Source: Rhodospirillales bacterium (GTDB lineage: Bacteria > Pseudomonadota > Alphaproteobacteria > Rhodospirillales > JASLQF01). Taken from it: a stretch of 64,000 bases of DNA. Shown here one piece after another: positions 34,280 through 43,288 of this stretch (the stretch's first letter is position 1; each line of letters begins with the position of its first letter). The notes under the pieces were generated by a model. It was given only the letters and a program-made list of their open reading frames with translations. It was not told the DNA's origin and did no database searches. The stretch covers positions 42,345-106,344 of the forward strand of contig JASLQF010000037.1 in the NCBI GenBank assembly GCA_030744625.1. Direction: 5' to 3'. The position numbers were made by a program, and so were the translations under genes.

Positions 34280-35152
34280 ATGATCTACCAACAATTGATC
34301 AACGGCCTGATGCTCGGGGCGTCCTATTCCCTGGTGGCCATTGGCTATACCCTGATCTTCGGCGTCCTCGGCCTCCTGTACTTCGCCCATGGCGAGGTGT
34401 TCATGGTCGGCGCCTTCGTCGGGCTCTACCTGGTGATCCATGCCGGGGCCAATATCTACATGGCGCTCCTCGGCGCCACGATCGCCACGGCTTGTCTGGG
34501 CGTCTTTGCCGTGTTCGCCGCCGTCCGTCCGGTGAGCAAGGACTACCCCCTGGCGCCCCTGATCAGCACCATCGGGCTGACCATCGTGCTGCAGAACATA
34601 GCTACCTACATTTTCGGCGGGCAGACCGTGGCCTTTCCCGAGACCATCGAATCGATTCTTTTCCATTTCGGACCGGTGACCATCAGTTCCGTCCAAATCT
34701 TCACCCTGGCGGTGGCCATAGTGTTGATGGTGCTTCTGTGGCTGTTCATCGAGAATACCAAGATGGGCCGGGCCATCCGGGCGACGGCGGAAAACCACGA
34801 AACGGCCGCCCTTCTCGGCGTCAACGTCAACCGGGTGGTCCTTGTCACGTTCATCCTGGCCTCGGCCATTGCCGGCATCGCCGGCGTGCTCGATGGCGTC
34901 AAGAACAGCGCCATCTCGCCCTTCATGGGCCTCCAGGTCGCGATCAAGGGATTGGTCGTCATGTTGTTGGGCGGGCTCGGAAACGTGCGCGGCGCCATGG
35001 TCGCGGGAATCCTGCTGGGCATGATCGAAATCCTGACGGCGGCCTATCTCGGTTCCTCGATGCGCGATTTCTTCACCTTTGCCATACTCATCCTCATTCT
35101 GCTCTATCGTCCGACCGGGCTGTTCGGTACGCGTACGATTGAAGAAAGGTAA
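34280..35152 (+). CDS. livH: Branched-chain amino-acid type ABC transporter permease LivH
   Basis: 290 residues starting MIYQQLINGLMLGASYSLVA, the usual LivH N-terminus; the frame is open 51 bases further upstream without family similarity. About eight membrane helices, and the EAA-like loop ENHETAALLGVNVNR that contacts the ATPases. Import of branched-chain amino acids or, in catabolic clusters like this one, often of aromatic acids. It is first in the operon livHMGFK, eight bases before livM. Confidence 0.94.
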   Translation: MIYQQLINGLMLGASYSLVAIGYTLIFGVLGLLYFAHGEVFMVGAFVGLYLVIHAGANIYMALLGATIATACLGVFAVFAAVRPVSKDYPLAPLISTIGLTIVLQNIATYIFGGQTVAFPETIESILFHFGPVTISSVQIFTLAVAIVLMVLLWLFIENTKMGRAIRATAENHETAALLGVNVNRVVLVTFILASAIAGIAGVLDGVKNSAISPFMGLQVAIKGLVVMLLGGLGNVRGAMVAGILLGMIEILTAAYLGSSMRDFFTFAILILILLYRPTGLFGTRTIEER

Positions 35153-35160
35153 CGCCGGAC

Positions 35161-36120
35161 ATGCTCGATGGACTCCTCGACGGGTACACGAGATCGATCC
35201 TGATCTTCACCGGGATCCACATCATCGCCGCCTACAGTTTCTATGTGCCCTTCAAGACAGGCCAGGTTTCGCTGGGTCAGGCCGGGTTCATGGCCGTCGG
35301 CGCCTACGCCGCGGGAATCTTGACCGTCAAGTTCGGCCTGCCCTTTCCCGTCGGCCTTCTCGTCGGCGGCCTGGTCACGGCGGTGATCGGTGTCTGCGTC
35401 GGCTTCCCGGCCCTGCGCATCAAGGGCATCTATCTCCTGCTGCTCACCCTGGCCTTCGCCGAGATCGTCCAGGTCGTCATCCTGACCTGGGAATACACGG
35501 GCGGAGCGCAGGGCTTTCAGGGCATTCCCTTCAACAAGTACACCCTGGAATACGTTTACGTGATCGTCGTGCTTTTGATCATTTTCTTCGCGCGCCTCGA
35601 GCGCTCGAGCCTGGGCCGGGCCATGGACTCCATCCACGAGGACGAGGCGGCGGCCGAGGTGATGGGAATCGACGTCGTCCGCGTCAAGCTCCTGGCCTTC
35701 GGCCTCGGCGCCTTCATCGCCGGCCTGGCGGGGGTTCTTTTCGCCCACCACACGACCTACGTGGACCAAGTGTCCTTCAGCATCTTGCTCGGCATCGAAA
35801 TCCTGATGTTCGCGGTAGTCGGCGGCTGCACCACCTACTGGGGACCCGCAGTGGGCGCGGCGGTCTTGACCCTGTTGCCCGAGTTACTGCGCACGCTTCG
35901 GGATTTTCTGGAACTCGTCCCCCTTTCCTGGACCGATTTCTTCCCCATGAACCGCATCTACGATTTCATGTACGAGTTCCTCGACTTCGAGAACGAGAAG
36001 CGGCTCATCGTCTACGGCGTCATCCTCATCTTGATGATGATCGTGCGGCCCCAAGGCTTGATCACACGGGATACGCTCCGGCCCCTTCAGTTCCTGCAGC
36101 AAAGGACGGGCCATGTCTGA
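35161..36120 (+). CDS. livM: Branched-chain amino-acid type ABC transporter permease LivM
   Basis: 319 residues with about ten membrane helices (GQVSLGQAGFMAVGAYAAGI, IKGIYLLLLTLAFAEIVQ) and the coupling loop EDEAAAEVMGIDVVRVK. It forms the inner-membrane channel with LivH. Its 3' end overlaps livG by eight bases, so translation is coupled. The region 265-295 (SWTDFFPMNRIYDFMYEFLD) is a longer than usual polar insert before the last helix. Confidence 0.94.
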   Translation: MLDGLLDGYTRSILIFTGIHIIAAYSFYVPFKTGQVSLGQAGFMAVGAYAAGILTVKFGLPFPVGLLVGGLVTAVIGVCVGFPALRIKGIYLLLLTLAFAEIVQVVILTWEYTGGAQGFQGIPFNKYTLEYVYVIVVLLIIFFARLERSSLGRAMDSIHEDEAAAEVMGIDVVRVKLLAFGLGAFIAGLAGVLFAHHTTYVDQVSFSILLGIEILMFAVVGGCTTYWGPAVGAAVLTLLPELLRTLRDFLELVPLSWTDFFPMNRIYDFMYEFLDFENEKRLIVYGVILILMMIVRPQGLITRDTLRPLQFLQQRTGHV

Positions 36121-36913
36121 GGCCGGTAACAGCATCAGCCTCCGCGCCGATAAGCTGACCAAACGGTTCGGCGGTTTCTACGCGCTTAAGGACTTCGACA
36201 TGGACGTCGCGAAGGGCGACATTCATGCCGTGATCGGCCCCAACGGCGCCGGCAAGACCACGTTCTTCAATCTGGTAACAGGGATGCTGCCCGCCGATTC
36301 GGGCCGCATCACCTTCGAGGACGAGGCGATCGACGACCCCCGCCCCTCTCGGCGCACGATGCGCGGGATCGCGCGCACCTTCCAAAACATCCGGCTCTTC
36401 GGCCAAATGACGGTGCTGGAGAACGTCATGCTGGGCCGCCACTGCCGCGCCTACCTGTCGTTATGGAAGGCCCTGCGCAACACGGTATTACATCGCCCCC
36501 TCGGTGAGGCGGAGGAAGAGCGGGAGATGCGCGGGCACGCCCTGGAAATCCTGGATTTTCTGGGCCTCTCCGACGAGCGTCACGCCAAGGCGACCGATTT
36601 GTCCCATGGGAAGCAGCGCAAACTGGAATTGGCGCGGGCGCTCGCCACGGACCCACGGCTGCTTCTCCTGGACGAACCCGCCGCAGGCATGAACCCCCAC
36701 GAAACGGAAGAACTGGATGACGTTATCTGTAGTGTCCGTGACCGCGGCATAACCATCATCCTGGTCGAACACGACATGAATCTGGTCATGGGGATTTCCG
36801 ACAGGGTGACGGTCCTCAACTTCGGCACCAAGATCGCGGAGGGTGCGCCCAAGGAGATCCAGGATGATCCCACAGTCATCGAAGCGTATCTGGGCGAGGA
36901 TGTAAGCCTGTGA
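36113..36913 (+). CDS. livG: Liv-type ABC transporter ATP-binding protein LivG
   Basis: 266 residues: Walker A GPNGAGKTTFF, the ABC signature in the form LSHGKQRKLELARAL, Walker B LLLLDEPAAGMNP, and the H-loop VEHDMNLVMG. It hydrolyses ATP with LivF to power the LivHM channel. Its start lies within livM and its end overlaps livF by four bases. Confidence 0.95.
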   Translation: MSEAGNSISLRADKLTKRFGGFYALKDFDMDVAKGDIHAVIGPNGAGKTTFFNLVTGMLPADSGRITFEDEAIDDPRPSRRTMRGIARTFQNIRLFGQMTVLENVMLGRHCRAYLSLWKALRNTVLHRPLGEAEEEREMRGHALEILDFLGLSDERHAKATDLSHGKQRKLELARALATDPRLLLLDEPAAGMNPHETEELDDVICSVRDRGITIILVEHDMNLVMGISDRVTVLNFGTKIAEGAPKEIQDDPTVIEAYLGEDVSL

Positions 36914-37626
36914 CCGTATTGGCCGTAAAGGACCTGCACGCCGGCTACGGGAAGAGCGAAGTCCTTCACGGGGTCAGCCTTTCCATTGCTCGGGGGGAAA
37001 TCGTCGCCTTGATCGGGGCCAACGGGGCCGGCAAGACGACGCTCTTGAAGACCATCTCGGGCCTCGTCCGTCCGACCCAGGGCAGTATCGAACTCGAGGG
37101 CACGAACATCGCCCGCCGCGCCGCCCACAAGATCGTCCACATGGGCGTCAGCCAGGTCGCCGAGGGCCGCGCCATCCTCAACAGGATGACCGTTTTGGAA
37201 AATTTGAGGATGGGAGCCTTCGTGCGCGGTGATCCGGAAATTGACCGGGACATACAAGAGAAGTTCGAGCGATTTCCGGCACTGGGTGAGCGCCGCGACC
37301 GTCTCGCCATCACCCTGAGCGGCGGCGAGCAGCAGATGCTGGCCATCGCCCGCGCCCTCATGGCGAAGCCCCGCCTGCTGCTCTTGGACGAGCCGTCGCT
37401 CGGGCTGGCGCCGATGGTCGTCACCCAGATCTTCCGTACCTTGCGGGACCTGAAGACGGAAGGCAAAACCATTTTCCTGGTCGAGCAGAACGCCCGCCAG
37501 GCCCTACGGATCGCCGACAAGGGGTACGTCCTGGAGCGCGGCAAAATCGTCATGGAGGATACCGGCGACAGCCTGCTCGACGATCCCGAGGTCCAGCGCA
37601 CCTACCTCGGCAAGCACGCCGCCTGA
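36910..37626 (+). CDS. livF: Liv-type ABC transporter ATP-binding protein LivF
   Basis: 238 residues from a GTG overlapping the livG stop. Walker A GANGAGKTTLL, signature LSGGEQQMLAIARAL, Walker B LLLLDEPSLGLAP and H-loop region LVEQNARQAL. It is the second ATPase of the heteromeric pair. A 119-base gap with its own regulatory-looking element separates it from the binding-protein gene, which may be made at a higher level. Confidence 0.95.
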   Translation: MTVLAVKDLHAGYGKSEVLHGVSLSIARGEIVALIGANGAGKTTLLKTISGLVRPTQGSIELEGTNIARRAAHKIVHMGVSQVAEGRAILNRMTVLENLRMGAFVRGDPEIDRDIQEKFERFPALGERRDRLAITLSGGEQQMLAIARALMAKPRLLLLDEPSLGLAPMVVTQIFRTLRDLKTEGKTIFLVEQNARQALRIADKGYVLERGKIVMEDTGDSLLDDPEVQRTYLGKHAA

Positions 37627-37680
37627 GCGGGGCGGCAATGGGCTGACAGGAGAATACAGCCGCACCCTAATTGTCTGGTG

Positions 37681-37706
37681 CAATGTAGGGACATTGGGGT
37701 TAGTAT
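37681..37706 (+). promoter_or_regulatory. Inverted repeat and -10 hexamer upstream of livK
   Basis: CAATGT-AGGG-ACATTG (37681-37696) is followed by TAGTAT (37701-37706), the same hexamer as in the liv and ior promoters. No good -35 box is visible, which would fit an activator-dependent internal promoter for the binding-protein gene. Confidence 0.35.
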
Positions 37707-37745
37707 CCTAATGCAATCAACCATCGTTAAAGGGAGGGTAATCAG

Positions 37746-38918
37746 GTGAAAATTCCGGTGAAGTTCGTAACGGCGTTGGCCGTCACCGTAGCGGCGTTCG
37801 TCGTGGCGCCGATGATCGCCGCGGATGCGGGCCAGTTGTCTGGACGCAAGGTCAGGTTAGGCGCCATGGTGCCCCTGACCGAGAAGGGGGCAGAGTGGGG
37901 ACAGTCCTCGAAGGCCTCCATGGAGATCGCCGCCGAGGAGATCAACGCCGCCGGCGGCATTGGCGGCTTGCCCTTGGAGATCTTGTACTACGACACCCGC
38001 GCCAAGGAGTCCGAAGGCCTGAACATCATCAACAGGCTGGCCGAGCGCGACAAGGTCCTGGCAGTCGTCGGACCGTGCTTCAGCTCGCTGTTCGAGATTA
38101 TCGCACCCCTGCTCGACCGTCTGCAGGTGGCGATGATTTCGATGTGCTCCTCGAAGCCGGGCCTTTCGGCGCTGAGCAAGTGGGCGTTGCGCAACACGCT
38201 GACCAGCGACAAGCAGTTGAAGCCTGTGGTCGCGGCCTGGGCCAAGGAGTACGGCGTCAAGAAGGCGGTGATTATTCACGATCTCGAGGACGCCGTGTCC
38301 AGGGCCGAAGGCTCCAAGATCCTGCCCGGGCTGCTCAAGGCCAACGGCATCGAGCTCCTCGACGTGCTGACCTATCGCACCAAGGACACCGACTTCTCGG
38401 CACAGATCACCAAGGCCAAGTCCCTGGGCGCCCAGGGAATCGCCTTCGGCTCCTGCTATCAGCAGGCGGCGGCCATCGCCAAGGAGGCCCACAAGCAAGG
38501 CCTGAAGGTGCCGATGGTAGGCGGCGCCTGCGCCGGGGCGCCGGGCTTCGTCACGATCGGCGGCTCGGCGGCGGAAGGGGCGTATATGTCGACCGCGGCC
38601 TGGATCGACGATCCGCGGCCCAAGGTGCGGGAGTACGTTAAGAAGATCGTCAAGAAGTACGGCAAGAAGCCGCCCTACGGCGGCCCGCGCGCCTATGACA
38701 ACATCTACGCCCTCAAGGAGATCATCGAAAACTCCGGCGTCACCAACAAGTCGGGCGACCTGGCGTCGGACCGTGAAAAGGTTCGCGCCGGTTTTGCGGC
38801 CCTCAAGGGTTGGAACGGCGTCGCCGGCGAGATCACCATGAACGAGGTCGGTGACGGCGCCGGCGCCACCGCCATCCTCAAGGTGGTCAACGGCCAGTAC
38901 ACCAACGTCGCGAAGTAA
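37746..38918 (+). CDS. livK: Periplasmic substrate-binding protein of the Liv-type ABC transporter
   Basis: 390 residues from a GTG behind a strong ribosome site (AAAGGGAGG). An N-terminal signal peptide (KFVTALAVTVAAFVVAPMIAADA) precedes a type I periplasmic-binding fold of the Peripla_BP_6 family (VRLGAMVPLTEKGAEWGQ, AEEINAAGGIGGLPLEI). It captures the substrate and delivers it to LivHM. The binding pocket cannot be assigned to leucine with certainty; in clusters with CoA ligases such proteins often bind aromatic acids. A strong terminator follows directly. Confidence 0.92.
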   Translation: MKIPVKFVTALAVTVAAFVVAPMIAADAGQLSGRKVRLGAMVPLTEKGAEWGQSSKASMEIAAEEINAAGGIGGLPLEILYYDTRAKESEGLNIINRLAERDKVLAVVGPCFSSLFEIIAPLLDRLQVAMISMCSSKPGLSALSKWALRNTLTSDKQLKPVVAAWAKEYGVKKAVIIHDLEDAVSRAEGSKILPGLLKANGIELLDVLTYRTKDTDFSAQITKAKSLGAQGIAFGSCYQQAAAIAKEAHKQGLKVPMVGGACAGAPGFVTIGGSAAEGAYMSTAAWIDDPRPKVREYVKKIVKKYGKKPPYGGPRAYDNIYALKEIIENSGVTNKSGDLASDREKVRAGFAALKGWNGVAGEITMNEVGDGAGATAILKVVNGQYTNVAK

Positions 38919-38944
38919 AACGAAGTCGACGTCGCGAAAATATT

Positions 38945-38976
38945 GGGCGGCGGCCCGAGGGGCCGCCGCCCTTTTT
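38945..38976 (+). terminator. Strong intrinsic terminator of the liv operon
   Basis: Perfect 12-bp GC stem (38945-38956 with 38960-38971), 3-base loop GAG and a T5 tract (38972-38976), 27 bases after the livK stop. It separates the plus-strand operon from the minus-strand genes to the right. Confidence 0.93.
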
Positions 38977-39003
38977 CGTGTCCGGTGGGTTGGACCGGGG
39001 ATG

Positions 39004-39576
39004 TTATTTCAGCCCGTCTTCGCCCTTGATGTCCTCCTTGGCCAGGCCCCCGACCCGGTGGTTGAGCTGGCCGCGGTTGGCGAAACAGCAGATGAGTGCG
39101 ATCTCGTCGTCGTGCGGGCAGTCGTGCAAGGTCAGGGTCATGCCGTCGTAGTGCGAGCGCACGGTCAGCGCGTCCTTGTGGTTCATGGGGATATCAATGG
39201 TGACCCCGGGCCCGGCGCGCTTGGTCATCGACGAAATCCACGCCTTGCCGCCGCCCAGCGCATCCCGCAGCACGTTCCCGTATACGGTGGTCAGCATGGC
39301 CGATACGTGCTGCTGTTCGCCGCCGAGACCGGCGACGCCGCCCTTGCCGAAGCTCTCGACGGCATAGGGTTTCATGGCGTCGAGCGCCATCGTGGTGACG
39401 AGAGCGCCGATCTCGCCGCTGGCCTCGGTCAGCGCCGACAGGTCTTCCTGGTACTTCCCGGCATAGGGGTTCTTGAAGACGGCGACGACGGCGACCTTGC
39501 GCAAGGGCTCGTCCGCCGGCCGGCCGGCCTCGCCACGCATCTCCTCGATGATCGTGTGCGTCTTGCGAATTTCCAC
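39004..39576 (-). CDS. Amino acid synthesis family protein (AA_synth, PF06684 type)
   Basis: 190 residues from a GTG preceded by AAGGAG; the frame is open 15 codons further upstream. Sequence features (VEIRKTHTIIEEM, NPYAGKYQEDL, GEQQHVSAMLT, DIPMNHKDALTVRSHYDGMT) match the AA_synth family, whose biochemical role is not settled. It is the last gene of the monooxygenase operon, 41 bases after the HpaB-like gene, so here it probably serves aromatic or ring-cleavage chemistry rather than amino-acid synthesis. Confidence 0.82.
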   Translation of the reverse strand: MEIRKTHTIIEEMRGEAGRPADEPLRKVAVVAVFKNPYAGKYQEDLSALTEASGEIGALVTTMALDAMKPYAVESFGKGGVAGLGGEQQHVSAMLTTVYGNVLRDALGGGKAWISSMTKRAGPGVTIDIPMNHKDALTVRSHYDGMTLTLHDCPHDDEIALICCFANRGQLNHRVGGLAKEDIKGEDGLK

Positions 39577-39617
39577 CCTTCTGTTCTCCTTAATTAAGTT
39601 TCCCGCGAGGCGCCGGA

Positions 39618-41105
39618 TCACTCCGCCGCTTCGGCGGCGGCCTTTCGGCGGTTCACCTCTTCGGTTAGATCATAGCTGTCCAAAATTCGCTCGACCATGG
39701 CCTTCGACCCTTCCCAATCGTACGTGCGGTAGGAATTCCCACGCGTCGTGAACTGGGCGCCGGCGTAGAACATCTCGTACTGGGTGTGACGCGAGGCGAA
39801 CTCGGACCCCACCGCGTCCCAGGCGAGCTTGAAAAACTTCACCTTCTCCTCGGACGACATCGTCGGCGACAGCTGCGCCTGCAAGGACCAATCCTGGATG
39901 GTCTCGTCGGCGAAGTCCTCGATGCTTGACGGCAGCATGATCAAGTTGCCGCCCGAAAGCTCGCGGAGCGTATTGATGACCTGCGGGTACATGGCCTGGG
40001 TCAGGACCTGGGCCGTGTAGACCAAGTGACGGTTGGGGACGAAGTATTCGCCGCGTTGCTCGCCTTCCGCCTCCATGGCACGCACGAAGGCCTTGACCGA
40101 GCCCGCCTGGGCCGCCAAGTGGCCGAGGATATCGCGCACGGGCGGCATCTGGGCCGTGCCGATCGCTTCCGTGATCTTGTGGGCGAGGCCGACCAGGAAA
40201 CGCATCTTCACCTCTAGGCGCATCTGCGCCTGGTAATTCTGCTGGATGTGGCCGGGCGCGCCGTGGAACTGATTGCGCGCCATGTCGATGTCCCGGTAAA
40301 CGAACACCCGGTCCCACGGGATCTTCGACTGGTCGAAGTGGATGACGGCGTCGTTTTCGTCGAAGCGCGACGCCAGCGGGTTGTCGAATACCGAGTACGC
40401 CGCCCCTTCGTAAGACTTTCGCGAGAGAACCTTCAAGCCTTTGTGGTTCATGGGCACGCAGAAGGTCAGCGCGTAGTCCTCGTCACCGGGCTGCAGGGGC
40501 TGCAGGCTCGACACCAGAATCTCGTCGGCCATGACGCTGCTCGTGCCCAGCATCTTGCATCCCTGGACGGTGATGCCCTCGGCGTCCTCGTCGACGACGC
40601 GAACATTATTGGTTTCCCGCTCTCCCAGCTGCCGGCCGCGGTCCTCGGGCGGGTTGATGATGACGTATGTGAGGAACAGGTCGTTGTCGCGCACGTAGTG
40701 AAAATAGTCGCGAAACGCCGCGGCGCGATCCTTGTCGTATTCCTCGAAAACGTTCAGTCCCTGGTACATGCCGGTCAACGTCGACGAGACGTGGTCCGGC
40801 GAGCGCCCCATGAAGCCGTAGTGGATCTCGGCCCACTCCACGATCGCCTCGCGGCGCTCGACCATTTCATGATAGTCGGTCGGCAGTTGCCAACACCGGT
40901 TGACGCGCTCGCCCGACGTCGGCGAGACGAAGGTCATGCGCTCCACGTTCTCCGGCCGGCACTGGTAGTCGTACATGCTGGCGAAGGTGGCGATGGAGTT
41001 CCGGAATGCGGGGTCGGTGGTGACGTCCCCGACCCGCTTTCCCATAAGGATGATTTCACGCCCATCCTTGAGGGATTTGAGATAGCTCCCCCCATCTCTC
41101 GGCAT
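39618..41105 (-). CDS. 4-hydroxyphenylacetate 3-monooxygenase-like FADH2-dependent oxygenase (HpaB family)
   Basis: 495 residues. The N-terminal YLKSLKDGREIILMGKRV and the DPAFRNSIATFASMYDYQ region are typical of HpaB/PvcC proteins, with the flavin-binding acyl-CoA dehydrogenase-like fold in the middle and C-terminal helical domain. It hydroxylates a phenolic or related ring with O2 and FADH2 from a partner reductase. That reductase is encoded upstream and overlaps this gene by 50 bases; the longer start is kept because it carries conserved family sequence. Substrate unknown. Confidence 0.92.
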   Translation of the reverse strand: MPRDGGSYLKSLKDGREIILMGKRVGDVTTDPAFRNSIATFASMYDYQCRPENVERMTFVSPTSGERVNRCWQLPTDYHEMVERREAIVEWAEIHYGFMGRSPDHVSSTLTGMYQGLNVFEEYDKDRAAAFRDYFHYVRDNDLFLTYVIINPPEDRGRQLGERETNNVRVVDEDAEGITVQGCKMLGTSSVMADEILVSSLQPLQPGDEDYALTFCVPMNHKGLKVLSRKSYEGAAYSVFDNPLASRFDENDAVIHFDQSKIPWDRVFVYRDIDMARNQFHGAPGHIQQNYQAQMRLEVKMRFLVGLAHKITEAIGTAQMPPVRDILGHLAAQAGSVKAFVRAMEAEGEQRGEYFVPNRHLVYTAQVLTQAMYPQVINTLRELSGGNLIMLPSSIEDFADETIQDWSLQAQLSPTMSSEEKVKFFKLAWDAVGSEFASRHTQYEMFYAGAQFTTRGNSYRTYDWEGSKAMVERILDSYDLTEEVNRRKAAAEAAE

Positions 41106-41643
41106 CGGTTGTCTCCCTATTCAGTGTCGGTTCGACGATCCTCCTTGGCGACGGGACGACGCCACAATAGCTGCCGCGGAAGAAGACGAGCGGTGCGACC
41201 CCCTCCGACGTTTCGAAATGCAGCACCCGTCCGACGACGATGACGTGGTCACCGGCCTCATGGAACGCGTAGGGTTCGCACTCGAATACGGCGAAGTTGG
41301 GTTGCAGGATCGGGCTCGCCATCTCCCCGGAACGGTGTCCGGTGTCCGCCCACTTGTCGGCACCCGACTTGGCGAACCACCGTGATACCTCGGTCTGGTC
41401 TTCGCGCAAGAGGTTGACGGCGAAGGTTGTCAGAGAGCGGAACGCCTCCAGGCTGCGCATGCTATTGGCCAGGTTGAAGGAGATCAGCGGCGGCTTGAGC
41501 GACACCGAGGCAAAGGAATTCACCGTCATGCCCAGGGCTTCGCCGTCCGCCGTCTTCCCGCTCACTACGGTGACCCCCGTCGGATACATTCCCAACGCCT
41601 TTCGAAACTCATCTGGCGTGAACCCCATCAGCGGCTCCTCCAT
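41056..41643 (-). CDS. Flavin reductase (HpaC-like) partner of the monooxygenase
   Basis: 195 residues of the flavin reductase domain family: FRKALGMYPTGVTVVSG, FASVSLKPPLISF and HVIVVGRVLHFE are diagnostic. It reduces FMN/FAD with NAD(P)H for the HpaB-like oxygenase. Its 3' end lies within the start of that gene (50-base overlap), pointing to fixed stoichiometry through coupled translation. The C-terminal 25 residues extend beyond the usual domain and are coded in the overlap. Confidence 0.92.
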   Translation of the reverse strand: MEEPLMGFTPDEFRKALGMYPTGVTVVSGKTADGEALGMTVNSFASVSLKPPLISFNLANSMRSLEAFRSLTTFAVNLLREDQTEVSRWFAKSGADKWADTGHRSGEMASPILQPNFAVFECEPYAFHEAGDHVIVVGRVLHFETSEGVAPLVFFRGSYCGVVPSPRRIVEPTLNRETTDAERWGELSQIPQGWA

Positions 41644-41718
41644 CTACTCCGCGGCGTCGCGGGCGGCGGGTGCGATTTCCTCGTCGCGCTCCGCCCGGCG
41701 TCCTTGGGCAAGGTAGTT

Positions 41719-42273
41719 CTACAAGGCGACGGCGCGTTCTCCGTTGGCCACGAGTTCCTCGACCAGCCGCAACAATTCCTCCAGTTGTCCTGGTCCGAGG
41801 CATTCAAACTGCACGTCGTTGACCCGCCGTTGCACGGGCGCCAGCTTCCCGAGGAGGCCCCGCCCCTTGTCGGTGACACCGAGGTTGACCCTACGGAGGT
41901 CCCGGGAATCGCGTTGCTTGCGAACGAGACCGCGTTTCACCAGCTTGCCCGTCTCGACCGTGACAAACGACGGACTGAAGCGCAGGTGATCGGCCACCGT
42001 CTTGATGCCCACCGGGCCGTCCGCCTCCAGGTGGCCGATGGCGACGAGGATCGTGTACTGGAATCCGGGAAGGCCAATGTAGGCCACGTGGCCCGTGCGG
42101 ACCGATTCATGGAGCGAGAAGAAAGCAAACAGCAGTTGGACGAGGCGCCGAAAACCCCTGTCCGATCCGTCGGCCAGAAGCTCGGGCCGGGATACGGTCA
42201 GCGGCGCGACATACGTCTCGTTCCGTGATGTCTCGACCAAGACCTTACCCCGGCCGTCGTCTCCCCGATTCAT
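41719..42273 (-). CDS. MarR-family regulator
   Basis: 184 residues with a winged helix at about 75-150 (FQYTILVAIGHLEADGPVGI, VADHLRFSPSFVTVETGKLV, and the wing RDSRDLRRVNLGVT). MarR proteins usually repress divergent or downstream catabolic genes and respond to phenolic ligands. It is first in the order MarR, reductase, oxygenase, AA_synth, with a 75-base gap to the reductase. A perfect 16-bp palindrome lies 47 bases upstream of its start (42320-42335). Confidence 0.9.
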   Translation of the reverse strand: MNRGDDGRGKVLVETSRNETYVAPLTVSRPELLADGSDRGFRRLVQLLFAFFSLHESVRTGHVAYIGLPGFQYTILVAIGHLEADGPVGIKTVADHLRFSPSFVTVETGKLVKRGLVRKQRDSRDLRRVNLGVTDKGRGLLGKLAPVQRRVNDVQFECLGPGQLEELLRLVEELVANGERAVAL

Positions 42274-42319
42274 CGAACTGGGCCGCCTCCGCGACTTTTA
42301 TGTTCGAAACTTACCTTTT

Positions 42320-42335
42320 AATAATAGCTATTATT
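42320..42335. promoter_or_regulatory. Probable MarR operator: perfect AT-rich palindrome
   Basis: AATAATAGCTATTATT is a perfect 16-bp palindrome with 8-bp arms in an AT-rich segment directly upstream of the marR-like gene, typical in size of MarR-family sites. It would allow autoregulation of the oxygenase operon. Confidence 0.65.
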
Positions 42336-42370
42336 CATACATATGTCAGCAGGGTTGGGAATCCGGGCGA

Positions 42371-42408
42371 TAAAACGACAAGACCGGACTGACGCATGCC
42401 CGGTCTTG
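42371..42408 (-). terminator. Intrinsic terminator after the crotonase gene
   Basis: On the minus strand a perfect 9-bp stem CAAGACCGG/CCGGTCTTG (42408-42400 with 42387-42379) with a 12-base loop is followed by TCGTTTTA. It lies 35 bases past the crotonase stop and upstream of the marR operator, insulating the two operons. Confidence 0.7.
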
Positions 42409-42442
42409 CCAGCCAATTCTTGGCAGGGTTTGTCGCGAAGGT

Positions 42443-43288
42443 TTAATCCTCGTCCGACCAGAACGGGATGGCGGGGTTGCGGCGCTTGTTCCAGAGCGTG
42501 TTCTTGTCCCGGAAGGCCTTCAGTCCCTTGCCCTTGTCGGCGTCGTCGACACGCCACCAGCCGTTGACCGCCGCCGTCAGTCCGAAACCCATGGCTTCGA
42601 AGCCCTGGGCCGTGTAGAGGTCGGCCTCGATGTTGCGGTTGAGGGTGAACTTGAGCTGGCGCAGTCCCTGCTGGTTCTTGGTGCGCAGGAGGGCCAGCAG
42701 CTTTTCGACCTCGGCGTCCAATTTGCCGTTGGGCACTACCCGGTTCCACAGGCCCTCGCGCACGGCGCGCTTGGCGGAATGAAAGGAGCCGACGAGGTTG
42801 ACCTCCTTGCTCAAGCGGCGGCCGATCAAACGCGTCAGGCGGGTGGTGCCGCCCCACCCCGGCGTGATGCCGACATCGACCTCCGGCATGCCCCAGCGCG
42901 CCCGTTCGGTGGCGATGACGAAATCGCAGACCATGGTGATCTCCAGCCCGCCGCCGACGGCGTATCCATCGACCGCGGCGACGGTGATCTTGTCGAGCTC
43001 CTCGAGCTGATTAGCCATGTTCTGGTAAAAGCGCACCCGGTGCATGGCCTGGTTGGCGTCGCCCCAGGCGCCTCTTTGCATCTCCTTGAGGTCGTCACCG
43101 GCGCAGAAGTTGCCGCCGGCCCCCTTGATGACCACGTAATCGAGCTTCTTGGAGTTGCGGATTCTCCAGATCGCGTCGTAAAGCTCCTCCGAGAGCGCAA
43201 TGTTCAAACAATTGATGACTTTCGGACGATTGAGCGTGATGTACGCGGTATTGTTCTTCTCCCGGTACTTCATGAGCTTGTAAGCCAT
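42443..43288 (-). CDS. Enoyl-CoA hydratase/isomerase (crotonase) family protein
   Basis: 281 residues. Oxyanion-hole segments FCAGDDLKEM and GYAVGGGLEITMVCDF, and both glutamates of the hydratase family are in place (GGGLE and MPEVDVGITPGWGG). It acts on a CoA thioester, probably a product of one of the neighbouring CoA ligases. The C-terminal WSDED tail and the NTLWNKRRNPAIPFW segment are longer than in simple hydratases. It shares strand with the amidotransferase, hydrolase and cupin genes upstream. Confidence 0.9.
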   Translation of the reverse strand: MAYKLMKYREKNNTAYITLNRPKVINCLNIALSEELYDAIWRIRNSKKLDYVVIKGAGGNFCAGDDLKEMQRGAWGDANQAMHRVRFYQNMANQLEELDKITVAAVDGYAVGGGLEITMVCDFVIATERARWGMPEVDVGITPGWGGTTRLTRLIGRRLSKEVNLVGSFHSAKRAVREGLWNRVVPNGKLDAEVEKLLALLRTKNQQGLRQLKFTLNRNIEADLYTAQGFEAMGFGLTAAVNGWWRVDDADKGKGLKAFRDKNTLWNKRRNPAIPFWSDED

